NCBI GenBank assembly: GCA_021397845.1
Contig: CM038049.1
Coordinates: 102,206,877 to 102,270,876, forward strand
DNA: 64,000 bases
Direction: 5' to 3'
Origin: Areca catechu
Lineage: Eukaryota; Streptophyta; Magnoliopsida; Arecales; Arecaceae
Shown one piece after another: positions 1 through 11,400 of the stretch. The translations under genes and the position numbers were made by a program. The notes under the pieces were generated by a model. That model searched no databases. It worked only from the letters and a program-made list of their open reading frames with translations, and was not told the DNA's origin. Within the stretch, counting starts at the first letter, position 1. Each line of letters starts with the position of its first letter.

Positions 1-655
1 AGGGTAGCCCACTTCTGAAAGTCCGACTCTGGCCGGTAGAGGCTCTAGGGCAACCCACTTCCGAAAGTCCGACTCCGATTGGCAAAGGCTCTAGGGCAGC
101 CTACTTTCGAAAGTCTGACTCCGGTCGATAGAGGCTCTAGGGCAGCCCACTTCTGAAAGTCCGACTCTGGTCGGCAGAGGCTCTAGGGTAGCCCACTTCC
201 GAAAGTCTGACTCTAGTCAGTAGAGGCTCTAGGGCAGCCCACTTCCAAAAGTCTGACTCCGATCGGTAGAGGCTCTAGGGCAGCCCACTTCCGAAAGTCC
301 AACTCTGGTCGACAGAGGCTCTATGGCAGCCTACTTTCAAAAGTCCGACTTCGGTCGGCAGAGGCTCTAGGGCAGCCCACTTCTAAAAGTCCGACTCTGG
401 TCAGCAGAGGCTCTAGGGCAGCCTACTTCTGAAAGTCTGACTCCAGTCAGTAGAGGCTCTAGAAAGCCCACTTCCGAAAGTTCGACTCTGGTTGGTAGAG
501 GCTCTAGGGTAGCCCACTTCCGAAAGTCCGACTCCGGTCGGTAGAGGCTCTAGGGTAGCCCACTTTCGAAAGTCTGACTCCGGTCGGTAGAGGCACTAGG
601 GCAGCCCACTTTCGAAAGTCCGACTCCGGTTGGCAGAGGCTCTAGGGCAGCCCAG
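1..655. repeat. 46-bp tandem repeat array
   Basis: About 14 head-to-tail units with a 46-bp period (unit starts at 1, 47, 93 and so on). Each unit has a conserved half like CCCACTTCCGAAAGTCCGAC and a half ending in GAGGCTCTAGGG. Units differ at scattered, mostly transition sites; the one near 454 is 2 bp short. The array continues upstream of the window. It is non-coding: short open frames come only from the period. Confidence 0.95.
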
Positions 656-1440
656 TCCGTACAAGCCGATGGACCAACACTTCGGTTAAAATTTCTAAGC
701 TCGTTGCTCCGGCCTGAGCTACAGTCTGACCGCTGCCTCAACTATTCCTGGGTCTGGACAAGCCGACGGACCAACACTTAGGTTAAAATTCCTAAGCTCG
801 TTACTCCGGCCTGATCTACAGTCTGATCGCTGCCTCAACTATTCCTGGGTCCGGACAAGCCGACAGACCAACACTTAGGTTAAAATTCCTAAGCTCGTTG
901 CTCCAGCCTAAGCTATAGTCCGACTGCTGCATCAACTATTCCTGGGTCCGGACAAGCCGACGGACCAACACTTAGGTTAAAATTCCTAAGCTTGTTGCTC
1001 TGGCCTGAGCTACAGTCCGACCGCTGCCTCAAATACTTCCAGGTCCGGACAAGCCGACGGACCAACACTTAGGTTAAAATTCCTAAGCTCGTTGCTTCGG
1101 CCTGAGCTACAGTCCGACCGCTGCCTCAATTGCTTCCAGGTCCGGACTAGTCGACGAACCAATACTTAGGTTAAAATTTCTAAGCTCGTTGCTCCAGCCT
1201 GAGCTACAGTCCAACCGCTGCCTCAACTGCTTCCAGGTCCAGACAAGCCGACGGACCAACACTTATGTTGAAATTCCTAAGTTTGTTGCTCCAACCTGAG
1301 CTACAGTCCGACCGCTTCATCGATTGCTTCTGGTCCGGACAAGCCGACGGACCAATACTTAGAGCAGAAATCCTAAGGGAATCTAGTTCGGCCTGAGCCA
1401 CTACTCGATGCTTACCCTAGAGGTCCGACTGTCCGCTCAA
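656..1440. repeat. 97-bp tandem repeat array
   Basis: Eight units with a 97-bp period: the AGCCGAC-type core begins at 663, 761, 858, 955, 1052, 1149, 1246 and 1342. Units carry a conserved TAGGTTAAAATTCCTAAGCT segment containing an inverted repeat (TTAGG/CCTAA). The array directly abuts the 46-bp array and shares the word GTCCGAC with it. The last unit is degenerate. From 1441 to 1604 there is only unique sequence leading to the end of the antisense gene. Confidence 0.95.
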
Positions 1441-1604
1441 ATTAGCCGACTAGTCCACACTTAGTAAAATTTCAGAGAAAAGTGAGTCCGGTCACTCTAG
1501 TCAGTCGGCAACAAAGACATGAAAATAAGACATTATGAAAAAGGTTCTTCATTAGTTCCAAAAAGGTTTCTTTACAAAATTGAAGGTCAGACCTTTACAA
1601 ACGA

Positions 1605-3774
1605 CTAGGTCTGACCATCGGGAGGTACACTGACAACAGCTGCTTTGGCTTCCTCAGTAGCAACAGCGGCCTTGGCCCCCTCGGCCCCTTCAGCTACCTC
1701 TGCTTAAGCCCCAGCTTGGGCATCCGGTTCGGCCACTTCAATGATGGCCTCCACTGGAGCATCGGTCGCTCGGGCAATCGGATCCGCCGCCTCCAAGCCC
1801 CCCTCTTCCATCGGCTTTGGTGACTGAAGAAATGATAAGTCGAGGTCGGGAAAGGCTGCACTGACCTTCCCCAGACATTCATCATACCCGTAGTCGAAGC
1901 CGACAGTCCCGGCTTCGTTCATCTCCTTGGTGAAGTCCTCGGAGGCTTTATAATTTGCAACGGCCTTCTCACCGGCCATCTTCAATAACTCCTGGGCCGT
2001 CTTCAGCAGGCGCTTATACCTCTCCACCACTGCCTGGTGGCCTTGTGAGCGAGTCTCGCTCTCGGTCAAGCACCCCTCCTCGATGGCCAGCCGATGGGTC
2101 AGAGCCTTGATCTTCTTCTTCTTATTCTTTAAACTTGCCTCCTGGTCCGCCTCCCGGGCCAGCAAGTTCTCCAGCTGCTTCTTCTGGGCCTTTGACTTGG
2201 CCCGCAGGGTGGAGACCTCTTCTGCTATGGCCCTTAAGCCAAGTACCTTTTCTCTGGAGGCCGTCAGCGCCACCCAAGCCTTGTCCCTTGCCACCTCTGC
2301 CTCTTCGGCCCTCTTGGTCAAGTGCTCTTTCAGATGAGAAGCTCACCCAGGTCACCGTCCATCAGCAGGGTATCTTTGATAAGATGCCGACAAACACACA
2401 CAGTTAGAAAGTTGCAACTGATGAATTCGGAGTGGAGGAATGAAATGTGACATTTACCCCTAGAAGATGGTGGAGGGAACTCCTAGAGGCCTCATTTACT
2501 GACCGCCCGTCATCGTCGGGGGTGGCCCTCTGAAGCAGTTCTTTGGCCTTCTCAGCATCGCGCCACTTCTGGCGCTCCTCCTCATCACAAGCACCATCGG
2601 CCCTCTCATCAACGGTCGATGGCCCTTCCTCTACATGAGTTCCCCTGACTGTCAGGGAGGCCACCTTAGTCAGCTCCAACGGCGGAGACAGGGGAGCCGC
2701 GTCCACCCCGAACGGTGTCGAAAGCCTCTCCTCCGCCTGGGCAATCGACTGCCCGACCGAGGAGGATCGCTTGGATGCCATCGCCCTTCGGTGATCAGCC
2801 AGAGGCATGAATCCTCCGACTCGATCGACACCATCATGGTGGACGGTTCTGCCATCCGTTGTTTCTTCGGCCTCTTGGGCACCAGCTCTGTCACCCGCTT
2901 CTTTGGCTCCAGCAGGGTCGGTTCCGCAATGCGGACGGCCCTCCGTTGTGCAGATCGTGCCGAAAGGGTCACCCGATCCGGCTTCATTTTGCCACCTGTC
3001 AACAAACACAACTGAAGTAAGATATGGTTGCAAAGCCAACAGAAGATAAAGTAGTGGGTCTCTCTCTACGGCTCTCGTCCTACCCAATGTCAGGTGCCAG
3101 CTGAGTCCAGCCTGATGAAGACTCCCCTCGTGAAGCATGGAGCCGATGAACTTCGGGTCATCGTCAGCAAGTTTATGGAAGTCAGCCTCATCAGCCCTCG
3201 AGACCTTCCTCCCATTCAAAGCGTTTAGCCTTGGCTCCCTCGATGCCTTCTCGAAGCCCCATGGCTCTAAACTATCTACAAAAAAGTATCGGGACTTCCA
3301 TCCATGAATGGTAGACGGAAGCCCCCCTAGTATCTTCCGGCCAGGACGTGGACTGAACATCTACCACTCATGACTCCAGAAGTCCTGTTTCAATAAGAAG
3401 AAATTTGAAAACAAGGACACCCTCGGCTCGATGTCGGCCTCCTGACATAGAACCACGAAGCCACAGAGAATCCGAATGCTATTCGGGGTTAGCTGGGAAT
3501 GAGTAATTCTATACATGTTGAAGACCTGGATAAAGAAACTGTGGATCGAGAAGCAAAGGCCGGCCTTCAGGTGGTCTTCATACAGAGGGAGAGCTCCTAG
3601 GTTTAAGGGTCCGTTCACTCTACCATCGTGACTGGGGACGGTCAGATGTAGGGTGGAGGGAATGCTATACATAGTCCTAAGATTTTCGACCCTCTCTCGA
3701 GTCATGGTCGAAGGGATGACGAAAGGGCCGGGCTCCCTAAGTCCACGAGCAGAACTCCGACTCCCAGAAGCCAT
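1605..3774 (-). pseudogene. Antisense gypsy-type transposon domain protein (Transposase_28-like), decayed
   Basis: The minus-strand ATG at 3774 opens a frame (MASGSRSSARGL...) with the features I associate with Pfam 'putative gypsy type transposon': LYEDHLKAGLCF, QLTPNSIRILCGF, then PRPG and GWKSRYFFV. The frame is cut by a TAG at 3361-3363 but continues in the same frame from 3360, so this is one nonsense mutation, not two genes. Near 3009 a good acceptor (TTGACAG) leads into a lysine/arginine-rich stretch in another frame (KRVTELVPKRPKKQR), so an intron is likely there; another probably ends near 2330. The last exon (about 2330-1605) encodes a charged, coiled-coil-like segment. A TAA at 1704-1706 interrupts it before the apparent original stop at 1605-1607. 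The function of the family is unknown to me. The exon structure is inferred. Confidence 0.7.
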
Positions 3775-3935
3775 TCTAAAGGGAGTTGCAGAAAAGGAAG
3801 AAGACGGAGGAAGGTGGAGATGGAACTAATCTGGTTCCCTGGTTCTCTAAGAGGGGCTAAAGCAACGGAAGGAGGGAGGAGGCAGCCTTCTCTTCAAGCG
3901 CAAGCATGGTGGAAGGCTCCTTTTGGGCACTGCTA

Positions 3936-3943
3936 CCCCCTTT
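3936..3943 (-). promoter_or_regulatory. TATA box of the antisense gene
   Basis: On the minus strand the sequence reads GCCTATAAAAGGG, a strong TATA box about 160 bp upstream of the ATG at 3774. A start near 3905 would leave a leader of about 130 nt. Its position and strand fit a dedicated promoter for the antisense gene rather than the element's LTR promoter. Confidence 0.65.
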
Positions 3944-3980
3944 TATAGGCACCCGGGGGTAGCTTCCCAATGCCTCCCCC

Positions 3981-4374
3981 CACGTGCCATGACCCGATGG
4001 CTGGCACTGTGGTTTTCGATTTGGATGAGAATCCTAGGGGATGCACCGGATCATATCCGGCCACGATCCACGTGACTGTCGAAGCAACGGTGGATCGATC
4101 ACTCCAGGAAGTGCACCAACCGCTCTGATGAAGCCACGTGCCCCACGTCATGTCAGGAATTCAAATGGGCGGCTGCTATGCACCATATCAGTAATAACTG
4201 CTCCCCCTATCTTCGCCAACCAGATGCTGACACCTATCCAGGAGCAAAAATCGAAGCAGAAGGTGGTCGATCGCAACATGCCAAATCAGATTCGCCATCG
4301 TCTGAAAGACTGATACATTTACGGTCATTTAATGCCCTCGCCCTTCGAGCCTACGAGCTCGCTCGAAGCACGTG
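3981..4374. promoter_or_regulatory. Cluster of CACGTG G-boxes
   Basis: Perfect CACGTG palindromes occur at 3981-3986, 4069-4074, 4135-4140 and 4369-4374, with a CACGTCA beside the third. They lie just upstream of the antisense TATA box. In plants such motifs bind bZIP and bHLH factors; activity here is inference. Confidence 0.5.
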
Positions 4375-4386
4375 GGCAAGGGGGAC

Positions 4387-5128
4387 AACTATTATACGTT
4401 GATGGCTTACCCTCAACCAGAATTGGCCCATTCTTGCAATCTGACCGGGCCACTCCTTCAAGGCTCCGACTACTACTCCTTCAGAGGTCCGACCCACCGG
4501 AGCAGAGGTCCGAACGACCCTCTCCTGCTGGGGTCTGGCCCGTCGCTCTCCTTCAAAGTCCGACCCACCAAAGCCGAGGCTCGAACGACCCTCCCCTGCT
4601 AGGGTCCGGCTCGACCCTCTCCTGTTGGGGTCTGGCCCGTCACTCTCCTTCAGAGGTTTGGCCTTTGGTCTGGCTGACCAGCTTTCCCTCGGTCGACGTC
4701 CGACAAGCATGCCTTAGCATCCAGGGAATTCCAGAAGCACCTTTCTATTATTGCGGGATCCTGCCATCCCAACAGCCCTGCTCCACTACTTCTACGATGT
4801 CGCCATATTTGCATGCCACGTGGCCACTCTCCAGATTCTTCTAGGGGCAAATTGATCTTTCTCAGCCTCTCTCCTAATAGATTTTGGACTGTTCCGCGCC
4901 TATATAAGGTATTCGGGGGACCCCATTTGAAGGTAGAAGTGCTCTTCCCTCTCCATACGCTATTCTTTCATTGATTCCTCCATTCTGTTGCCTTCAACCT
5001 CCTGCTAACTTAGGCATCAGAGGGTCCCCTGCCGAAATACCACTGACGCCCTTGGGGACTTTGTTGCAGGTTCACCCGGGAGAGGAGCGCTCCAGCACAT
5101 CCAGCCGACCCCGGTCCAGGAGTTGACG
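4387..5128 (+). repeat. 3' LTR of the Tat-like element
   Basis: A purine tract (GGGCAAGGGGGA, ending about 4386) may be the polypurine tract, giving a tentative left edge. The block has a TATA box at 4901-4908 (TATATAAG) and a downstream segment with TAACTTAGGCATCAGAGGGT and CTTTGTTGCAGGTTC, a style also seen near 28200-28270. It ends near CGCCACA at about 5128. Imperfect ~70-bp repeats rich in GTCCGACCC and CGAACGACCC occupy 4486-4660. Both edges are approximate. Confidence 0.5.
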
Positions 5129-5129
5129 C

Positions 5130-5870
5130 CACAATAGAAAGTAATTTAGAAATTTTTTTTAGATTTTATTACAGCCTGTAAAATTTTTACATACTGGAAT
5201 ACTACCTAAGAACAAAATCTGTTCTGAGATTTTTAGCAAGTGCATCTTTTCATGTTTTCATTTCTCAAATAGTTTAATTTTGCATTTAGGTTCATATCCT
5301 TTTATTTCCATGATCTTATTTCTGCTATCATACATCAAAAAATCCAAAAATAAAGTTAGTTACATTCCATTAGATCATGTGTGTGCCATCATTCTCACAA
5401 ATAACTTAAAGACATCAATATCAAAGATAAGGGAAGGAAGTCATTACCTTTCCTTAGCCCAAAAATAACCACCCTTGCATTTCAAACCCAAACCTAATCT
5501 AAAATTTAGTAGCAATCTAATAGATTAGGGATATCAACGAGTTGAGTTTGACCATTTTGGGGAAGCTGGTTGCATACAACGCTTCAATTGGTACCGGGAA
5601 GTTGGTGTCTAAGGCAAGAGGTCTAGCATCAAATGACCTAAGCGATGTTGTGGTTCCTTAATTGGATCCTTGCAAAAGCAAGGGGGGCCTCTCACACTCC
5701 CACCTCTTACTTGGCTGGTGAAAGAGCTAGTTGATTGTGCTGTGTCTTCTACGTGGACTCATTGTAATTGAACTCTTAGGTCTAGCAAACCCGTAACACC
5801 TTTCGTTGTGTGTTGCATGTCGACTAGATCAGGAGTCCCCTATCATCCCCATCAGTCCCAATCAAGTGAA
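5130..5870 (+). other. Leader of element A
   Basis: A non-coding leader up to the gag start. From about 5390 it parallels the leaders of B (8030-8435) and E (62440-62912): GATAAGGGAAGG, then CATTACCTTTCCTTAGCCCA, then a GGTGTCTA segment and a CTAGATCAGGAGTC-like segment near the end. The primer-binding site expected at its left end is gone. Confidence 0.75.
5668..5683 (+). other. Leader hairpin of A
   Basis: CCTTGC-AAAA-GCAAGG forms a perfect 6-bp stem with a 4-nt loop. The same place in element E reads CCCTGC-GAAA-GCAGGG, where the third pair changed from T-A to C-G on both sides. An RNA role is inferred. Confidence 0.55.
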
Positions 5871-5875
5871 CCCAT

Positions 5876-7374
5876 TGGTGTGGGCACCAGGTTAACAAAA
5901 AGACTTCAACCCATCCAAAAGTCCTTATGGTTGGAGTAACAAATCATGTCAATATTTTATTTCAAAATAAATGTAATCAAGGACAGGTTAGTCCGCTGTT
6001 GGGTCAGTCAATCCAGTCAACTCACTTTTGAAGACTTATCAAGAAGCAACTCGGGCTTCAAAGTACCACTTCATCACTTCACCACCAATGGAGCCCACAC
6101 TTGAAGACACATCACCACCCTAGAGCCGACTCTTGAAGGCACATCACCACCACCTTGGAGCCGACTCTTGCCACCTCATCAGACACCTCACCACTAAAGG
6201 AGCTGACTCTTAATCAAGTCCCAAGGAGCCAATTCTTGAAGAAAGTCAATTAGTCAAAGTCCAAAGTCATGGAGATGGTCAAATTGTCAAAATCAAGAAG
6301 GAGGTCAAATCACCAAGTCCAAGTTTTTGAAGATGGTCAACCAAGTCAAGCCTTAGCATGTCATTTGAATTTAAATTCATGCTTGGCCGACCAAAGCTCT
6401 CCAAAGCAAGGGTGGTCGGCCAAAGTGAGGGGGGACCACTCCTCCAAATCATATCAAACCTATTCCCACAATTCTCTCCTTATTCCATGTAACTTCCCCA
6501 TGATATCCTCCACCAAATTAGGTTAGTTTGAATTCAAATGTAAGTCTTTAAAAAGCCTTGGGCATGAGAAATGTGGGAGATTGATAAATGAATGAAAAAA
6601 AAAGCTCTTTCTTCTATGTGAAGGTCTTGGCTATGTGCCCCTCTTTGGCTTTGTGCCTAGGTTTCTTTTAGGTCTATGTGACCTTGTTTCTCTCTTCCTC
6701 TTCCTCCTCTTTTCTCCACTTCAAACACTTTCTTTCCATTGCATCTCTCAAAGAAGATCAAGTTCGCATCAAAGTTCAAGAAGAAATCAAGCCAAGAATC
6801 AAGTGATCAAGCAAGGAGCCGGTTCTCCAACCCTAGGAATCAGAAAGGAGTCGATTCCCTCAAGAAGAAGAAGCCTTCATCCATCCTTCAACCCATCATT
6901 CTTCCCTTCTTTAATTTGAGTTCTTTAGCTTGTTTCTAATCCCAGGTTTCTTTGTGACAGGGCCTCCGGAATCCAGACTTTAGAAGAAGGAACTTCTTGC
7001 CAGAACCCAGAATGCTGAGTGAGCCACCAAGTGGTGTATTTTGGTCATCCTAGAACTTACCTTGAGAGAAATCCTTTGGATTGATCAAGGTCAGGTAATC
7101 CCTAACTTCTTAGGGTTTGGATTATTAAAAAAGTAGGACTAGCTTAATTTAGATGGTTAATTTACTATGGTAGATCATTATTATTCTGTTTAGTCCACTC
7201 TAGATTTGCGTTTAATCATATTGAGTTGTGTTCATTAAATTCCTAGTCATTATAGTTCGATTAGCCATATGCTTAAGAAATTAATTAGATTGATCTTTAA
7301 CTAATCTCCTTTAGAATATTTAGTCTCATTCCTTCATCTCATAAAGCATTTTTTTTCATTTCTTCTTCCCATCA
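5876..7374 (+). repeat. 5' LTR of B
   Basis: 1499 bp, TG...CA, matching 13148-14646 throughout. It holds short direct repeats like GAGCCGACTCTTG near 6124-6220 and a TATA-like TTTAAAAAG near 6548. The first 64 bp are also the end of the polyprotein frame in the 3' copy. Small open frames at 6269-6919 recur in both LTRs and show no recognisable protein. Confidence 0.95.
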
Positions 7375-7378
7375 TTTT

Positions 7379-7391
7379 TGGTATCAGAGCA
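7379..7391 (+). other. Primer-binding site of B (tRNA-iMet type)
   Basis: TGGTATCAGAGCA starts five bases after the LTR end. It matches the usual plant initiator-Met primer site for 12 bases, then lacks one C relative to the perfect site of element E. Confidence 0.85.
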
Positions 7392-8435
7392 GGTTGATTA
7401 GGGCATATCTGTGTTTAGGGTTTGCATCGATTTATCTTTGGTGCTATAAGATTATAGCCAACCCTTGCATTGCAAAACCAAGATGAAATCAGGTTGTCCT
7501 ACTATAAGGTGGATCCTTATAGTGTAAGGTTGTCCTATCTTGGTCATTGCTTTGGACTACATAGAAGAATTCTATGTAAGTCTGATTTTTCCCTGCTTGC
7601 TGTAATTAGGTGTAGGCTGACTGTAATCCGCCTGCAGCTCCAAAGGCAAGTAGTGCATTTTTCTTTGACATATTTTTTTTCTTGTTCCATTTTAAGTTGT
7701 TTATCACCGTTTAAAATTTCAGCTTCAGAAAAAAATTACAAAAAAAATGAAAATTCCTGCAGTCCGATAGTGTCATTAGGTTTTCTGTTCTGTTCTTGAG
7801 CTTTTAGTGCCTTTATTCAGGATCTGCCTAGAACAGTCTAGATTTTATTTTGAAATTCTGCTTCACCTGGTATGACATCTATAAGTTAGGAGTCCTCATT
7901 AATTTTTTTCAAATTTTTTTGACGTTTTTTACTGCACCTTCCAACATCACTTTCGAACTGCAACACACCACTCTGCATCAGTAATTTAGTCATGCATTCA
8001 TTTCATGATTAAGCTATCTAAGGGCATGAAATTAACATAAGGTCAGGAAGTAATTACCTGTCCTTAGCCCAAAAAACCACCTCCCTTCATCATTCGAACC
8101 CAATCCTTAATTAAAATCAATTAGACCTAATACCCTAGTGGGTTAGGGACACCAACAGGTCGGGTTCGAATTAGAAATCAAGTTGATTGTATTAGCTAGT
8201 TAGTGTGTGCTTATTAACTTGGTGTCTAGGATTGGTGTGTAAGGGCTTGTGGTTTGATCCACCTACCTGGCCAATCTCTGATTGGTGTCTAAGGTTGGTA
8301 TTCAGGGATCTCCAGCTCCCCTTCCACCTACCTGGCCAAGTGATATAAGTTACTACTGGTTAGTTAGTCTTTCAATTGGGTTCTTAACTTGTGCTCTAGG
8401 TCTAGGAGCCATAGTCGTTCGAGTGCATCATTTTC
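7392..8435 (+). other. Leader of B
   Basis: About 1 kb of AT-rich non-coding sequence before the Gag-Pol ATG. The second half aligns with the leaders of A and E (CCTTAGCCCAAAAA near 8065, GGTGTCTA near 8221, CTAGATCAGGA near 8443). Within 8190-8330 a GGTGTCTA motif and CCACCTACCTGGCCAA recur twice. The A/E hairpin is not preserved here. Confidence 0.7.
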
Positions 8436-11400
8436 ATGACCACTAGATCAGGAACACCATTCCACCGTTCACAAGATCAACCAAGTTCGTCCATGGACCC
8501 TAATATGGAGAGTCTCATGAAGTCTATGATAGAGCAAATGGCTACAATGAATGCTAAGCTTGATCGGGTCGAGGATAGAATAGGGGTCCTAGAGGAAGCT
8601 AGGTTAACTCCAACTGAACCACCATCTCCCAGATTACCTCCAGACCATCCCAGAGCCCAACGGCAAGAACGCACTCCTGACCCAACCCATAGAAGGCCAC
8701 AACACGATTTTGATGATCACACCCCTGACTTTAATCAAAGAAGGCATCACCATGAAAATTTCGATCAGGATGACCGGGCCTTAAGGAACATCCGTCTAGA
8801 TGCACCAACTTTTGAAGGAAGCTTAGATCCTAAGGTGTATATAGATTGGGAGGCTGACATGGACCAGTATTTTGATTGGTATGACATGTCAGATGAGAGG
8901 AGATTCAAATTTGCTAAGATCAGGCTGGTTCGACAGGCTAGACTACATTGGGGAAATGTAGAGCGCACGATTAGACAGAGGGGAGATGTACCGGTAAGCA
9001 CATGGAGAGATATGAAGAGAAAACTTAGAGAAAAATACCTACCCATGTCTTATCAAGAGAGATTACTAGATCAGTGGCAACGGTTAACACAAGGAAACAA
9101 AACCGTCTCTGAGTATGTCACCAAATTTGACGAGTTTGTCATGCGGTGCAACGTGGTCGAGTCGGAGGCAGCCACTTTGTCTAGGTTTAGATCAGGGCTG
9201 AATGAAGACATCAAGGGGGAATTATTTTTGAGGGAAGTCCATGATTTAGAGCAGGCATATCAGGTTGCCATGGACTATGAGAGATTTCAGAGGAGATCTA
9301 CTTTTAGGAAACCAGAGCCCTCTAGGTTCAGTCCACTTGCTAGTAGACCCAGTTCGGTTCCTACTCCCACAGCTAAGCCTAGGTCCAGCTCAAATCCAAT
9401 TCCTAGGCCCAATTCAGCCACCCCATCTAGAGAAGATAAAGGAAAAGGGCCTGAAAGTCAAGGTAGGACAAGTCAAGTATGTTATAAGTGCCGTCAACCG
9501 GGTCATTATATGAGTCAGTGTCCCTCTAGAGCTTTACACATTGGTGAAGTAGAGGAAGAAGGCTTAGAGCATTTAGAGAATGGTGACGAAGAAGTGTATG
9601 AAGCAGAAGATTGCTTAGCTGATGAGTATGAGGGAGATGAGGAAAATTTGGACTCATCAGATTTACTAGGAGTCGTTAGGTGTATCATGACACAGACCAA
9701 AGAACAAGAAGACTGGCGTAGGACTAACATCCTACAAACATTTGTCAAAATTAAGGAAAAGGTCTGTAAGATTGTGATAGATAGTGGAAGCTGTGTCAAC
9801 GCCATTTCCACTAGTGCAGCAAAGAGTTTAGGGTTATCCGTTGTACCACATCCCAATCCATATAAGGTATCCTGGATAGACTCTACATCTATTCCAATCA
9901 AGCTACGGTGCCAAGTCCAAATCCAAATTCAATCCTATCAAGATAAGGTCTGGTGTGATGTGCTTCCTATGGGAGTAAGTAGCATCATCTTAGGCAGGCC
10001 ATGGCTGTTTGATCATGATGTGACCATCTTTGGTCGGTCAAACTCCTGTGCTTTCAATTTTAATGGCAAGAGAATTGTCATTCATCCAAAAGAGCCTAAG
10101 GACAATGTCAGGAGAGGAACCAGTAGCTTGAAGGAAAAGAAAACTGGATTAAATCTGATAGGTGCAAAAGAAATAGAACAAGATATCCAAGAGGGAGCAC
10201 CTATTTGGGTGGTAGCAGCAAAAGAGGTTAAGGACCACACACCTATAGAACACCCTCCAGAGGTGGTCCAATTATTAGAAGAGTATAAGGACGTATTTCC
10301 CGAAGATCTTCCCGATAGCCTTCCACCTTTAAGGGACATACAGCATGTCATAGATTTAGTCCCCGGGGCAACTTTACCTAATTTGCCTCACTATAGGATG
10401 AACCCAGCTGAACATCAGGAAATGCAGAAACAGATTGGGGAATTACTTAGGAAGGGGTTTATTAAGGAAAGTCTAAGTCCTTGCGCAGTCCCCGCATTGT
10501 TAACCCCTAAGAAGGATGGTACTTGGCGGATGTGTGTAGATAGCCGAGCCATCAATAAGATTACGGTGAAGTATAGGTTCCCGATCCCACGACTTGACGA
10601 CATGTTAGATATGATAGCCGGAGCAACAATTTTCTCCAAAATTGATTTAAAGAGTGGCTATCATCAGGTTAGAGTTAGACCTGGGGATGAATGGAAGACC
10701 GCTTTCAAGACTAAAGATGGATTATATGAGTGGTTAGTCATGCCATTCGGTCTTTCCAACGCACCCAGCACATTTATGAGGATCATGAATCAGGTGTTGA
10801 AAGCCTTCATAGGAAAATTTGTTGTGGTCTATTTTGATGATATCCTTATATATAGCCAAACCAAGGCAGACCACTTAGATCACCTGAGCCAAGTTTGTCA
10901 AGTTCTTAGAAAAGATAGCCTCTATGCCAATATCAAAAAGTGTGACTTCCTCACACATAGAGTCATCTTTCTAGGATTTGTAGTTACTTCTGAAGGAGTG
11001 TCAGCTGACCCAGAGAAAGTCAAATCCATAGTAGAATGGCCTGTACCCAAGAACATCCATGAAGTACGTAGTTTCCATGGTCTAACCACTTTCTATAGGA
11101 GGTTTATTAGGGGATTCAGTACGATAGTGGCACCCATCACTGATTGCATTAGGAAAGGAAATTTTGAATGGACTAGAGCGGCTGATAAAGCTTTCCTAAT
11201 GATTAAAGAGATAATGACACAAGCACCTGTTTTAAGGCTTCCGGATTTTTCCAAATTATTTGAGGTCGCTTGTGATGCTTCTGGGGTTGGAATTGGAGGA
11301 GTTTTAAGTCAAGAGAATCACCCAGTAGCATTCTTTAGTGAGAAGTTGAATGATGCGAGACTAAGGTATTCAACCTATGATAAGGAGCTATATGCGGTAG

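Larger units (their letters stand above)
1..5128 (+). mobile_element. Tat-like Ty3/gypsy element, 3' part only
   Basis: No pol gene is visible here. I infer a Tat-lineage element from three things in order: tandem arrays, an antisense gene of the putative gypsy-type transposon (Transposase_28) family, and an LTR-like block with a TATA box and a GC-rich R/U5 region. Tat-group elements are known for long 3' non-coding regions with tandem repeats and extra antisense ORFs. The right edge falls near 5128, where A-rich leader sequence of element A begins. The 5' half lies upstream of the window, so no target duplication can be read. Confidence 0.55.

Noticed and set aside
1..1440. CRISPR array
   Set aside because: Units are contiguous and have no unique spacers; this is plant tandem repeat DNA.
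2635..3049. Plus-strand open frames opposite the antisense gene
   Set aside because: They are mirror frames of the minus-strand coding exons and have no family similarity.
6269..6939. Small open frames repeated at 13541-14211
   Set aside because: They occur in both LTRs of B only because the LTRs are identical; no recognisable protein and no support for translation.
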